The notes: generated by a model not told the origin, from the sequence alone. A DNA stretch of 64,000 nt from Silurus meridionalis (GCF_014805685.1 NC_060893.1:12487773-12551772), one strand, 5' to 3'. Shown: positions 50,741-61,990, counted from the stretch's first letter. Made by a program: numbers and translations.

Positions 50741-50933
50741 GTAAGGTAGTAGCGCGTGCGTCTTTCGGTGGGCGTGTTAGCAGAGCAGGTGCTGGGGAGG
50801 AAGACTCCGCCCCGTGCGCATCTAAGCCCCGCCCCTCCCGCTCGTAGCCCCGGTTTGTGCGCCGCAGAGCCGCTTCACTCCCGCGGCGCCTCACATGGAC
50901 TAAGAGCAGAGCGCAGTTTCTCTCCGTTTGAAG
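50741..50933 (+). promoter_or_regulatory. CpG island promoter
   Basis: Roughly 21 CpG dinucleotides in about 200 bases by hand count, while most flanking sequence has almost none. It contains GC boxes (CCCCGCCCCTCCCGC at 50827-50841, CCGCCCCG at 50807-50814), a GTGGGCGTG KLF/EGR-like word at 50768-50776 and a GCGCGTGCG word at 50752-50760. No well-placed TATA box is seen, as usual for such promoters. Direction is inferred from the donor site that follows. Confidence 0.75.
50850..50933 (+). other. Candidate non-coding first exon
   Basis: The CpG-rich sequence ends at AAG|GTGAGG (donor at 50934), close to the vertebrate consensus, and is followed by a T-rich stretch and ordinary intron-like sequence. 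The only ATG near its end (50895) is followed by GAC and TAA, a two-codon ORF, so the exon is probably entirely 5' untranslated. The start is not mapped and 50850 is a guess downstream of the GC boxes. The gene would extend rightward beyond the window, with more than 13 kb of first intron visible. A minus-strand frame here (50574-50894) is Arg-rich antisense sequence of the island. Confidence 0.5.
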
Positions 50934-51092
50934 GTGAGGGTTTTTTCCCCACTATGCTTTTTATTTTGAGCGTTTGGTGTAAAAACACACTCCGTGTCCG
51001 GGAGTAGCTTTACTACGTGGTTTTTTTTCCTTTCTGTTTTTGTTTATCGTCGCTAACTTGACCAGTTGCGCTGCTTTTCTTTCATTGATAAG

Positions 51093-51094
<2 letters not shown>

Positions 51095-51154
<60 letters not shown>
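51095..51154. repeat. (GT)n microsatellite in putative intron 1
   Basis: About 30 GT units, followed directly by ATACACAC, which permits a small fold-back. Confidence 0.97.
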
Positions 51155-51157
<3 letters not shown>

Positions 51158-51494
51158 CACACTTCTGCGCTTCCTCCAGGCTACTCGAGGAATTCCTGCT
51201 CTTAGAAACTATTTATTTAACAGAATAATGTACGTTAAATGCGAATGTTATGGGGATTCCCCACACACACACTTATTTATTGTGTGTTGGCTCTGCTGCT
51301 GTAATTATCCCAGAACAAGTGGAGCAGTTTGTTCTGGAGAGGATGCAGTGAAGGAGGAGGAAGAGGAGGAGGATGATGAAGACACGAGGCTGCTGTTTTT
51401 TTTTCTCCCAGAAACATATTTTAAATGTCGAACCAAGAGAAAGGAAATGCCCAAAACAGTATAAACACACAACCCCCCCTCCCCTCTCACCAGC

Positions 51495-51509
51495 TGTGTG
51501 TGTGTGTGA

Positions 51510-51560
<51 letters not shown>
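51495..51560. repeat. Compound (GT)n-(GA)n repeat
   Basis: About ten GT units with a GAG break, then about 22 GA units. Confidence 0.95.
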
Positions 51561-51565
<5 letters not shown>

Positions 51566-53140
51566 TGCTGTTATATGTAGTGATGACTTGTTTTGGGTAT
51601 TTTTGTCATGTCTGCACTATTTCAACCAAACTGCTGATGCCATTATGTATCATCATGATTAACCTTATGTGCTGGGAAATGAAAAGCACTTGTCACTAAA
51701 AGGCTTGTTTTGCTAAGTGTCGACTTTCGTCCCTTGTTGGTTTTGAGGGCACGGTTGAATGGCTAGATTTTGAAGTAATGTCACTGTATACTGAGCGCCT
51801 GTACATAATGCCATCACGTCACTGTAAGGCTAGAGTTGACCTCGCACCACTCGATCGGTTAGATTGCAGATTTTAGACATTGCAGAAGAATGAGTAACGA
51901 TCTCAGGCTCGGTTTCTCTTGCTCTGACAGAAACCTCGCTCAGCCACATGATGAAGTTTTGTTTGGCATCAGTATTGTCTCTGCACAGTAAACTGGGAAA
52001 GCTAGAAACGAAACGGTCCGAGACTGGAAATACAGGATCGGTGTTATGACAGGGTGGTTAGAGTCTCTCTACTGTGCCTTGAGGCTCAATTATATGTCAA
52101 GATGAGTGACAAGAATTCTTTTTTGTTATGAATACAGTTTAATAGTTGGGATGAAATAAGTTTTTGCCCGATTCCTATAAACCTGTACACCTAGATCTGC
52201 ATGTACAGTGTGATATGAAGTCTGTTTCCCCTACACTCTGCTCAGTGTAAAAACTACTGATATAAAAGCTGAAGTGTGTAATTTAAGTGTAAAATATGGT
52301 CATTGCTTTAAAAGTACTTGGCATTAAATTGTGTATTTATTTCCTTGTATAACTAAAATGATTAGTAGTTAAGTTAAGCCCCACACTGCTCTGCCACCTT
52401 AGCTTGCTAGATTACACTATTTATAGTAATATATAAAATATAGTGCTTTATCTAGAGGATCAGAAATACTTGCCTTTCTATCATGCAACTTCCTGGTCTT
52501 TCAGAAAACATCACTTCCTGGTTTGTGTCAGTGTGGTGGTTTCAGGAGTTCACCCTCTTTTTTACTTATCGTGAGCAGTGCATATGCACATATATACACA
52601 GGTTGATATAAGCTTGTGTGTGTGTGTGTGTGTGTGTATTTTAGTGTGCCCTCGAGCAGAATGACCCATCCGCTCCTAATGTGGTCTGGCCTGTTTCACA
52701 CAAAAGCACCACTATCGCTGTGTTACTTGCTTTGTGCGCAGGGCAAGTGTCACAGGAACTCTCCACTGAACATCTGACTCCATTAGACACACTCCCATTC
52801 ACTCACAAGCTCTTTCACAGTCACTCAGCTGCTCGTTCCAATCTGTCGAGTTGGGAAAGGGTTAAATAACTGCGGGCCAGTGAGGCGGTGAAGACAAACT
52901 TGCCTCTGTGCTAATTATCACACATTTATGTGTCCTACTGATGTTTTTGACGCATCAGAACTTGTAGAATATGTCGGCGTGTAAACACTTCATATGTGCA
53001 TTGTGGCACTGTGATACTGTAGTGATGCCTCAGTAATTTGCCTGGAGTGTACATAATCTTTACTCGAGCTGTGTCAGACAGGTTATTTACAATGTGCTGT
53101 TAATAATAACTGCTTGTTTTGCTGCTGAGGGTCTGGGTCA

Positions 53141-53142
<2 letters not shown>
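51561..53142. other. Putative intronic sequence
   Basis: No exon supported. A short GT array lies at 52615-52638. 52660-52910 is GC-richer and non-repetitive (62-codon frame, no domain) and may be conserved non-coding sequence. Confidence 0.45.

Positions 53143-53186
<44 letters not shown>
53143..53186. repeat. (GT)n microsatellite
   Basis: About 22 uninterrupted GT units. Confidence 0.95.
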
Positions 53187-53188
<2 letters not shown>

Positions 53189-53344
53189 TTGTAATTGTGC
53201 AAAGCCATATTGTATTAGGATTAGCTCGGGTTACTGCTGCTACTCTCGTCTCTGCCGGTCAGCTGTTATATGCACTTACACAACCCACCCCCATGACCAC
53301 ACACACACACACATACAGACACACCTTTGTTTGCCAACAAACCG

Positions 53345-53462
53345 CTTTGCAATTTCACTGTCAGTGTGTGTGTGTGTGTGTGTATTTGCAATTTCACTGT
53401 CAGAGTGTTTTTGTGTGTGTGTGTCTTTGCAATTTTACTGTCAGAGTGTTTGTGGTGTGTGT
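53345..53462. repeat. Three-copy 40-bp minisatellite
   Basis: TTTGCAATTTCACTGTCAG plus a GT-rich spacer occurs at 53346, 53385 and 53426 (periods 39 and 41). The third copy has TTTTAC in place of TTTCAC. The spacers vary in GT number. Confidence 0.9.
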
Positions 53463-53580
53463 ATGCGAGTGTGCGTGTGTTTGTGTGTATACATGTATGT
53501 AACAAAGAGAAAAAGAGACTGGGTGTGAAACACACACACAAACTACTCCTGCACTGGTTTAATTGCAAAAGAAACAAGAG

Positions 53581-53582
<2 letters not shown>

Positions 53583-53653
<71 letters not shown>
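53583..53653. repeat. Compound (GT)n-(GA)n repeat
   Basis: About 11 GT units running into about 24 GA units. Same order as the array at 51495. Confidence 0.95.
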
Positions 53654-53658
<5 letters not shown>

Positions 53659-54030
53659 AAGAGAAAAAGAAAAAGGGAGTTTTCGTCAACGTTTTCATGC
53701 GGCTGAGCCAGTGCTAATCAGTTACTAAACAAAAAACAAATGCCCTTTGCTGATAGTGCAGGAGGAAGGGGTGGAGATAAACACATAACCCTCCAACCCC
53801 CACACACACACACACACAGACCTTGCTGTCTCTCTGTCAGCACATCTCTGCTTGTTTAATAAGGGCTGGATCTCATGACATAATGTTTAGAGTGTAAATC
53901 ACATGTACACTCAGGATACATACTGGACCTGTTTGACTCATGGGAAGAAGCTGCTTTATTAATGCAAAGCTTTTGTAAGGCATGGGATTAAAGTGCTCTT
54001 ATTTTCATGACTTTTATACAAGCTGGTCAG

Positions 54031-54031
<1 letters not shown>

Positions 54032-54094
<63 letters not shown>
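54032..54094. repeat. (CA)n microsatellite
   Basis: About 31 uninterrupted CA units. Confidence 0.97.
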
Positions 54095-54097
<3 letters not shown>

Positions 54098-54296
54098 GAG
54101 AGCCTAAGGGGGAGCGCTTACCTCCCGGGCTGTCATTACTCTATAAACTGCCCTGTTTCCCATCTCCTCCCTCCAACTGCCTCCCACTAAGCAACACACA
54201 CACACTTACTCACAAACATACACACACACATTCTACTGTTAGCCTGCAATTACTGCCTGAAAGAGAGGGAAAGAATGACAGAGTGGAGGAGGAATT

Positions 54297-54301
<5 letters not shown>

Positions 54302-54349
<48 letters not shown>
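54302..54349. repeat. (GA)n microsatellite
   Basis: About 24 uninterrupted GA units. Confidence 0.97.
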
Positions 54350-54353
<4 letters not shown>

Positions 54354-55206
54354 AAGGAGGAAGATGCTCTGATTAATTACTAAACAGCAGGAAGCATTAA
54401 AGCTACAGAAACTCTTTACTATTTTGTTAATCAATTAAGCTGTCGGTCTCTGCATCATTTAATATATTTTTACACAAAGAAAAGAAGTATTGATATTAAA
54501 GAAATGCACCGTTTTTCATAAATGTGATTTATATTTCATGTGGCGTATAAAGTCTGGCATGTTTGATAAAAAAATAGATTTGATTGCGAGAGATGCTAAT
54601 GTTTTTACGATATAACATTTTGAGAATTTGATATATCCAGTTGCAGTAGTTGTAAAGATAAAAACTGAAAATGTGAGTTTTCCTCTGGATTAACTTTACA
54701 TTAGGGTCATCATTTATTTATGGGATATACGGGTTAAACATTCAACCACTGTCTTCAGGCATAAGAATATTATGCTGCATATGTTATGAATCAAACTATA
54801 AATATGCTATACAGTGTAAGCTTTTCCATTTGATCGAACACAGGAGTGAGAAAACTTCTAACCAAACCCAGAACAGAAACCTGATGCAAAGTGAAGTGCC
54901 AGTGAAACAAAAAAACATAAATAACAGTCTAATCACGTTAGTAAGTAACAATATTGTTTATTCTGAGAGCTCTCCTTTTCATGGTGCTGATGCTGTGCTC
55001 TTTTGCATGCGTTATATTACCGGTTATTCGCTTTGAGTGCCATCAGTGCCATTGGCTGCTTTTGATTAGTAAAGGACCATTGTTCAATTCTTCATAGAAA
55101 AAAGAACTGAGAGAAGAGCCAGTCACCTTTTCATGATTCATGGTCCAGATGGCACTGAGGTGATAAGCACACAAAGGAAGTGTGCACTATATTACATTCA
55201 GATAGG

Positions 55207-55208
<2 letters not shown>
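54350..55208. other. Putative intronic sequence
   Basis: AT-rich, with no exon, array or recognised element. Confidence 0.5.

Positions 55209-55262
<54 letters not shown>
55209..55262. repeat. (GT)n microsatellite
   Basis: About 27 uninterrupted GT units. Confidence 0.97.
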
Positions 55263-55265
<3 letters not shown>

Positions 55266-55321
55266 GGCTAGAGGCAATACATGTCTGTGTGTGATACCCG
55301 GACTGTGTGTTGCTTCCTCAC

Positions 55322-55565
55322 TCCCAGAACGGCAGCAGGAGGAGCCCTGAAGTAGACTGGTGGCCATGTGGGAGTCTGGAGGTCTGGTGTGGTTCCCTAC
55401 ACTGCGCCTTTCCCAGAGGCCTTTGGGAGTCACTACAGTGGTGCAACAGCTGTCCGGGGCCACACATTTCCCTAACGGAAGCACACAGAGCAGGTCTAGG
55501 ACACACATGTACACACACGTACTGAGCAAATGACACAGTTCTGCACTTTCAAATAAAGTTGTACA
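55322..55565 (+). other. GC-rich block, possible alternative exon
   Basis: TTGCTTCCTCACTCCCAG just before 55328 looks like a polypyrimidine tract and acceptor. GC-rich unique sequence follows to about 55496, with CAG|GTCTAG as a weak donor near 55493, and AATAAA occurs at 55551. Frames on both strands (72 codons, and the 161-codon minus-strand frame at 55131-55616 that crosses the GT array) show no domain. It could be a non-coding exon, conserved element or nothing. Confidence 0.2.
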
Positions 55566-56894
55566 CCATAAAACGCAACATATATTTAACATCTGTCTAC
55601 AGCTGTACATCACCATGGATAATTACAGCAAAGCAAAGAGCCTGTTAAACACAAAACAGGACACGTCCATGGTGTCTAATCTTTCAGCGTATCAGTCATT
55701 AGAAGCCTTCTCTTCCACAAAGGAGAAGCGAGGGATGATGAGAGGAGGACAGGAGGAGACAAAGGCCGAGAAGAAAGAGTGGATTTGATTAAAGGGATGC
55801 GTTCATTCGCGCTCTCTGTACGGTGCTAGTGGAGAGGGTTGAGGTTAGCTCTACTTTATACGTCTATACTCCTCTCCCTTTCATCTAGCTCTCATGCTTC
55901 ACTCCTTCCTTAACGTATTGCTTTCTGTTTCCCGTCACTACAAAGGCTAAGCGCTGCCCCGTTTGTTGATGCACATCTCATTTGTAGGGCTTTACAATTA
56001 ATCACGTCCTAAGCAAAATCCAAACCGTCGGCTTTGGCAATTAGTTGATCACAAGAAGGCCATAATTCAAGTATTTAGTTTCGCAGTAATGTGCTCACTC
56101 AATGATTTTGAATCACTGAAATATTCTTACTGTGTGCTGACAAGGCCGAAAAATCATTATTGTTCCCTCGGTGTGTGCACTGGCTGTGTATTAAGACCAT
56201 GGCTTTTAATTACATACAATGCATGACATATCACTCATAACGATTACAGTTATTATGTTTCAACAAACCAATAACAGATGTAGTTATTGTTACCGATTGC
56301 GTCCACGCTTATCACGTTCATCTTTTAGAATCTTGATTTCTCCCTAGTCCAGTGAACATTGGTGCAATCAAAGCATTTCAGCAGCATTTTAGTTGTCTGT
56401 CTGACACCTGTCATGAAGAACAGATGCATTATCATTTGAAGTATGGTTATGCATGTGACAAAATAATTTGAAATGGAAAAAAACATTCACACTCTATATA
56501 TGCATCCACCAAAATACTTCCCCTGTTTCATCCTTCTGTTAATAAGCGTAAATCATCATCTACCATATGTTGTTTCGTTCTATAGTCACAAAGTCGAGTG
56601 ATTGTACAAGAAATCAAAATAAACACAGTGTTTATTTACTGTCTTACTGTTTCCTGACATATTTGAAGTGAAATGTGGTGTAATTTATGTCACTTAGATA
56701 TGAATTTTTTTGCAAATATCTTGAGGTACGACAGGTATATTTTACTAATAGGGGTGCTCCAGTCCATGGCCTGTGCTCTCTACCTGAAGTGTAGCACAAA
56801 CACAAAGACATAATCATCACTTCTTGATTCCAGTTCATCCCAGGCCTTAATATTAAACATTCTTCTTCTTCCCAGAAAGTGTGGCTATTCAATC
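55566..56894. other. Putative intronic sequence
   Basis: No exon, array or recognised element. 55680-55800 is rich in AGGAGG. Confidence 0.5.
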
Positions 56895-57146
56895 CAGTGG
56901 TGCGTATTTACTAGCGAGACCTTCAGCCATAGCCTGGAATACCGATTCCTTAGTGCTGTTTAACTGTTGACTCTGATTGGTCAGAAGGTGTTGATTGATT
57001 TTCTAGAACAGCAGCTCTGGCAGCAGTTCAAATCAAGGTTTATATTCATTTCCCTTGTTTTAATAAGTTATTGTTGCTATAGAAACAATATAGGGATTGT
57101 AATTGCTGAAAGTACGTTTTCTGGGATATTTGCTGAACGGAATATC
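56895..57146 (+). repeat. Copy 3 of dispersed repeat family, left part
   Basis: Carries CTGATTGGTCAGAAGGTG, TTGATTGATTTTCTAGAACA and TTATTGTTGCTATAGAAACA, the best preserved copy of the family also seen at 40675 and 43490. It begins near CAGTGGTGCGTATTT..CCTTCAG, which loosely resembles the left end of the hAT element at 40820 (CAGTGGTGGGCCGTGCATTT..CCTTCAG), so the family may be hAT-related. It is interrupted by the LINE at 57147 and resumes at 58079. Confidence 0.45.
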
Positions 57147-57377
57147 TTCTTCTTTCTGCTGCTCCCATGAGGGGTCGCCACAGCGGATCATCCGTCTCCA
57201 TACCACTCTGTGTTCTTCATCTGCCTCTTTGTCTTCCCTCACCACATCCATGAACCTCCTCCGTGGCCTTCCTCTTTTCCTCCCTCCTGGTGGCTCCATC
57301 CTCAGCATTCTTCTACCAATATAATTCATGTCCCTCCTCGCCACATGTCCAAACCATCTCAATCTCACCTCCTTCAC
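57147..57377 (-). pseudogene. C-terminal region of the same LINE protein
   Basis: Encodes VRLRWFGHVARRD, IGRRMLRMEPPGG, KRGRPRRRFMDVV and RWRRMIRCGDP-like segments (here VVWRRMIRCGDPSW), the conserved basic tail found after the RT in this group of fish elements. It is in a frame separate from the RT fragment; 57378-57747 between them is the same gene with shifts and stops. Confidence 0.75.
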
Positions 57378-57747
57378 CTTGTCACCAAAACGTTCTACAT
57401 GGGCTGTCCCTCTAATAAACTAATTTCTAATCTTGTCCTATCTCGTCACTCACAAGGAAAACCTTAATAACTTCAGCTCTGCTACCTCCAGCTCCACCTC
57501 CTGTCTTTTACTCAATGCCACGGTCTCTAAACCATACAACATCGCAGGTCTCACCACAGTCCTATAAACTTTCCCTTTCACTCTTGCAGATACTCTTCTA
57601 TCACAAATCACTCCTGTCACTCTCCTCCACCCTGCCTACACTCTTTTCTTTACTTCTCTAACACACTCTCCATTACTTTGCACTGTTGACCCCAGGTACC
57701 TGAACTCCTCCACCTTCTCCACCTCTTCTCCCTTTAACTGCACCACT

Positions 57748-58062
57748 CTACTGCCCTCCCAGCGCATACCTCCACATCTCCAGGCTCTTCTCAACCTGCT
57801 CACTACTCTCACCACAAATCACAATTTCATCCGCAAACATCATAGTCCAGGGAAACTCCTGTCTGACCTCATTCGTCAAACTGTCCATCATCACTCTAAA
57901 CAGGAAAGGGCTCAGGGCTGATCCTTGATGCAGTCCAACCTTCACCCTGAACCAGTCTGTCGTTCCTACTGCACACTTCACTGCTGTCACACTGTCCTCA
58001 TACATGTCCTGCACCACCCTCACATACTTCTCTGACACACCTGACTTCCTCATACAATACAA
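57748..58062 (-). pseudogene. Reverse transcriptase fragment
   Basis: The open part reads from the truncation point through VGLHQGSALSPFLF, the RT region around motif B, then MMFADEIVICGES, where the catalytic FADD motif has become FADE. It continues to EMWRYALGGQ and then stops. Compared with my memory of intact relatives, bases seem to be deleted near 57760 and the frame is lost. The first residues of the frame (from 58104) come from the flanking repeat and are not part of the enzyme. Confidence 0.8.
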
Positions 58063-58078
58063 TGCTGAACGGAATATC

Positions 58079-58250
58079 AGCACCCGGAAATGTTGGAAAA
58101 ACACAACGCACTATCCGGCTTTCTTTCTTATTTAAGTGACAATATTTCCTTATTTTTTTTTATTTAGTTTTAATGTAATTGTTGGTGTATTAACAGTGGC
58201 TTCATTACAATGAGATCAATATAACCGTGGGGTTTATGAATGCCGGAAAA
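58079..58250 (+). repeat. Dispersed repeat, right part
   Basis: Continues the host repeat after the LINE: AGCACCCGGAAATGTTGG, CTTTCTTATTTAAGTGACAA and ATGAATGCCGGAAAATCAC look like the remainder of the family in + orientation. The right end is not defined. Confidence 0.3.
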
Positions 58251-59509
58251 TCACTATCTAAAATACTGACCTATTAACTGGATTCAGCATAGTTTTTTAT
58301 GTGCAGTATTTTTTGTACACATTTGAGCTTATGTACATGGAGATTTACAGTAGTCATGTAGATAAAGAGACTCACTGCAGTGCTATTGTAAATCTCCTGT
58401 CACTGTGGAGCTCAGAAACCTGTCAGCATGGTATATGTTTTCAAATATCAGTTTTCCAAATATTCCAAATTGACCACTTCCATCCATCACCTGTATTCTC
58501 TCTCCTACACACAGGTTTTTTGATAGTCATGATATCGCTCCACCTCATGCACATGTTCAGTTCTTGTTCTTTCTCACCCACACTGTTATAGCCTTCTGTT
58601 ATTTAGACACACACATGCTGAGGTTAATGAGCAGAGGGCAGGTGTGTTTGAGGCATTCTCTGGTCTTAATGAACACCAAGGGCACCTCAGGTCCCTGCGG
58701 TCACCCACGCATCACTGCTGTTGTAGTGCCATTAGGGACATGTGTGTGCCTGCGTGTTCCTGCAAGCATGTTTCTGTGTGTCTGCTGGTACCAAACAACC
58801 TGACATACCATCCATCATCCATTTTCCCCCCGTTGCTCTGCTGTTAAATTTCCATAAGCTGGTCATGTCGGGTAGGGCAGGGTGGATTTGCATGGCCTGT
58901 GCTGTCTAATGAACAGGACTTTGGGAGCCAGAGGAAACGAAGGACTCTAGGAAGAAACTACTTAACCACCCACTGTTGTTACTCAAAGTCCAAATTTAGT
59001 TGCCAGTCGGCGTTTTGCTTCCAATAGATTTCCACCACTTATCATTAAAGCATGACTTTTTTTTCCTCTTCCTTATACCTTTTTCTTTACTGAACAGTAC
59101 CATGATGTTACCAAAGAGGCAGGTAAATTAGAAAACACTTGATGCAGCCAAATTTTAGTCCAAGAGAAATTAAACAGTGATGTTCTTTAGTCTTTGACAC
59201 TATACTCCATTACATCAAGATTAAATGTGCCATAATGAGGTGAGAGTATAAAATGTATGATTTGACTATATGGATTAGTTGCAGATTTCTTTTTAAAATT
59301 GCATTTGAATGTCAAGTACTTAAAAGATTAGCATTTAAATTAAAAAAAAAGTTATGTAATGAATCAAGAAGACCAATTACCAATCCACCAATGGTTTTGT
59401 TCTGGATATTGATCAATAGGCATCCGTGTTTGGGTCAGTCTGAGTTACTTCAAACCTTTATTAAACATGCTGGTATCTGGATTGGCTAAAGGAAATTGTT
59501 GGATCAGAA
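58251..59509. other. Putative intronic sequence
   Basis: Short frames at 58301-58847 have no domain. No array or named element. Confidence 0.5.
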
Positions 59510-59585
59510 TGTGTGTTTATGGTGCCCTGCGATGGACTGGTTTTCCAGGGACTTGGATCCATAGCAGAACAAAAGAATGAAATAG
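59510..59585 (+). mobile_element. Possible SINE internal fragment
   Basis: TGGTGCCCTGCGATGGACTGG followed by TTCCAGGG and GGATCC resembles the body of a common fish SINE (GTGCCCTGCGATGG..TCCAGGG). Only about 70 bases align by eye, without the head or tail. Confidence 0.35.
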
Positions 59586-59833
59586 TGATATTTAGCATTT
59601 TAATGTATAAATCTGCAATCTGAGTTCCTACACTGTATTTACTCACTACATGGTTTTGTTGAGCTTATATATTTAGCAGTAAAAAGAAAACACTTCATTC
59701 TGAGAATGCTAGTTGGAAATGTGTAACTACTTACATGCAGTATATATGAGATAAACACACAACACGTTTATCTGGTTTATTCTTTCAGCCATCTTCACTT
59801 AAACGAGTTTTAGCCTAAATAGTTTTGCATGAC

Positions 59834-59837
<4 letters not shown>

Positions 59838-59865
<28 letters not shown>

Positions 59866-59869
59866 TATA
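59838..59869. repeat. (TA)n microsatellite
   Basis: A-run followed by about 13 TA units. Confidence 0.93.
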
Positions 59870-61679
59870 CTTATTTTTTTTCTTTTACATTTAATTATTG
59901 CAATTAAGTATTAAAGATATATATTTTTTTATGTATATCTGCCTTACAACAACTATAGCTAATTTTAACAGCAAACTCCATTTTGAGTCAATAAAAGTAT
60001 TTGGTCATTTGGTTGCTCATCTGTTTCTTGAACAGCTGTGTGTCATTGCATCATTAGTTCACACACCAGCAGAGTTTGTTCTAAATGTGTGCTTACCATC
60101 TTCATTCTCACACTGTAAAGATTAAGAATGTGTCCGATGCAGTGGACAAATTGAAATCTTAGGACCTAAAACTGATTAAATCAATTAGAAATCGCCATAG
60201 ATGTCAAGTGTCAAAATCAACGCTTCTATTTTTTTACTGTTGGTCATGAAGAAACCCCGATAAACAGATTGGGATAACTAATGAGGAAGTGGTAAAAGAT
60301 AGTGTTAAGGGGAAGAATACCAACAGCGTAAGCTTAAAGAGCAGCTTCCTGAAAAGTGCATACAAAGAGTCAACAGTTCACAAGAGAAAAAGAGAAAATA
60401 GTTCTAAACAACTTTAAATTTAGTTCAAACAAATGATATTTCATATACGACACAATATATGAATGAATGATCATTATGTCCCTGCAGATTGTTTTTGTGT
60501 GGTTGTGTTACCTGGTAATGCGCTGCATATGTTAATAGTGCAGAGATACACCTAAGCAGGTCACAGGCACCAGTATTACAAGATTAGAGATGAAAGTTGT
60601 CTGTCTGACACCATCAGTCATCATCATAGTATGTGGGTGTGTGTATGAAAGATTGAAGATGTTCAGTTAACATTTATATTTATTAAGCCACTTTGTTTCA
60701 TTGTGTGTTTTTTTTAATGCACTTCCTCTTTAAAGCCAGTTTTAAACTGCGTTTACAGCGGCTCTTAAGATTATTACCCGTCACGCTGTGTGAATTGATC
60801 CCAATAAATTCTTGGTTGAATTCTATAGCAGATTCTCCGTAGCTTGTTCTTCGTGCAAGATTATACAAGGAAAGGGTTTAAATACAGACCTGTAATTAAG
60901 GAAAATTACAATGCTCTGCATGATACGTCATCTATCATGGCTTTCCAGTCTCATGCAGTAAATGGGGTCACGTAAACAGAGACAGCCTGATGTAATAAGG
61001 ATGAGTTTATTTTTCTGTCTTTAAGCATTTTTTTCTTTCCAGTGCACTACTGTTTTTGTGGCTATTCAGTGAGCTTTGTGTCATTCTGTTTCTTATGTTT
61101 TGCTATTTTGATGTTGGACAGTGAATTTAATTCAAATTTCCTGCTTTATAGTCTTCAGTGCCATGTAATGGTGAGCATGTTACTTTATGCTTTTTCAGAC
61201 CACTGGTCTCAATTTAGAATTAAGAAATTCTTTAAGAAGTACACGTTATGAGTTTGCCAGCAAAAATTGGGCTGAAAATTGTACAATGTACATCGGACTC
61301 ATATATCCATGCACCTACAGCCATGAAACTACTTTTATAGCTACAGGAGTGAGATAATGCTAATATTTTTGCGTGTCTATAATCTAAGGTGAGTAATCTG
61401 TCTGACAGCACATTGAGTGCACAAACTCGTAGGTAGGCCGTGTGAAATCGTATTTATAAATAAATGGAATAAAAATAAGATGATTAGTGTAGGCAATAGC
61501 TTGTCTAAATGCGAAGTGGCGTAATTGCAAGGTGGAAAATGATTCCTTTTTTTCCTTCTGTTGCTCATAACTTGCATCATTTATCTACAACAACTCTGCA
61601 CACCTCTGCTACTCATTTCTCTTTCTTTTTCTCTCTTTGTGTATAGTGGCATTTCTTTGAGGGGCTCAGGGTGTGATCT
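59870..61679. other. Putative intronic sequence
   Basis: No exon, array or recognised element. Confidence 0.5.
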
Positions 61680-61990
61680 TTGATTATAGAAAGGGAAAGG
61701 TGGGCTCAAGCAGGGGGAGGAGCCAGAGAAGAGGGTGTGACCCAAAGGAGTGGGAGATCATACGGTAAGGGAGGAGGATGTGGCCTGTTCAGGAAGAATG
61801 ATCCGTGGTAAAGCGGAGGAGATGTTACAGAGTAGAGGGTGTGGTCTAGGGTAATATGGTGGAGGCAGTGATAAGTGCGTGGCCTGTAATAGAGCAGAAT
61901 GATAGAGGATGCTGTTGTGTAAAGGGCAAGTCTAAAGGTGGTAATAAGGAGGAGACAGGAGGGCATGGCTTGCCACTCTACAGCAATTAT
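61680..61990. repeat. Degenerate GA-rich minisatellite
   Basis: Units of about 40-50 bases built on GAGGAGGATGTGGCCTG, AGAGGGTGTGGTCTAG, AAGTGCGTGGCCTGTAATAG and GAGGGCATGGCTTGCC recur with low identity: a GTGG(C/T)C(T/C) core with purine-rich flanks. The 153-codon minus-strand frame here (61706-62167) is Ser/Pro/Leu-rich and follows from this composition. Confidence 0.5.

Larger units (their letters stand above)
57131..58078 (-). mobile_element. 5'-truncated non-LTR retrotransposon with TSDs
   Basis: The element occupies 57147-58062 in minus orientation and is bracketed by a perfect 16-base direct repeat TGCTGAACGGAATATC at 57131-57146 and 58063-58078, the target-site duplication. The minus strand encodes the end of a reverse transcriptase and the C-terminal region of a fish non-LTR element of RTE-like type (family from memory). 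The 3' end is a short GAAAGAAGAA tail without long poly(A). The 5' half (endonuclease and most of the RT) is missing, as usual after incomplete reverse transcription. Frameshifts break the coding region, so this copy is dead, but the intact TSD suggests a fairly recent insertion. Confidence 0.9.

Noticed and set aside
50574..50894. 106-codon Arg-rich minus-strand ORF over the CpG island
   Set aside because: Antisense of GC-rich promoter sequence; the good donor is on the plus strand.
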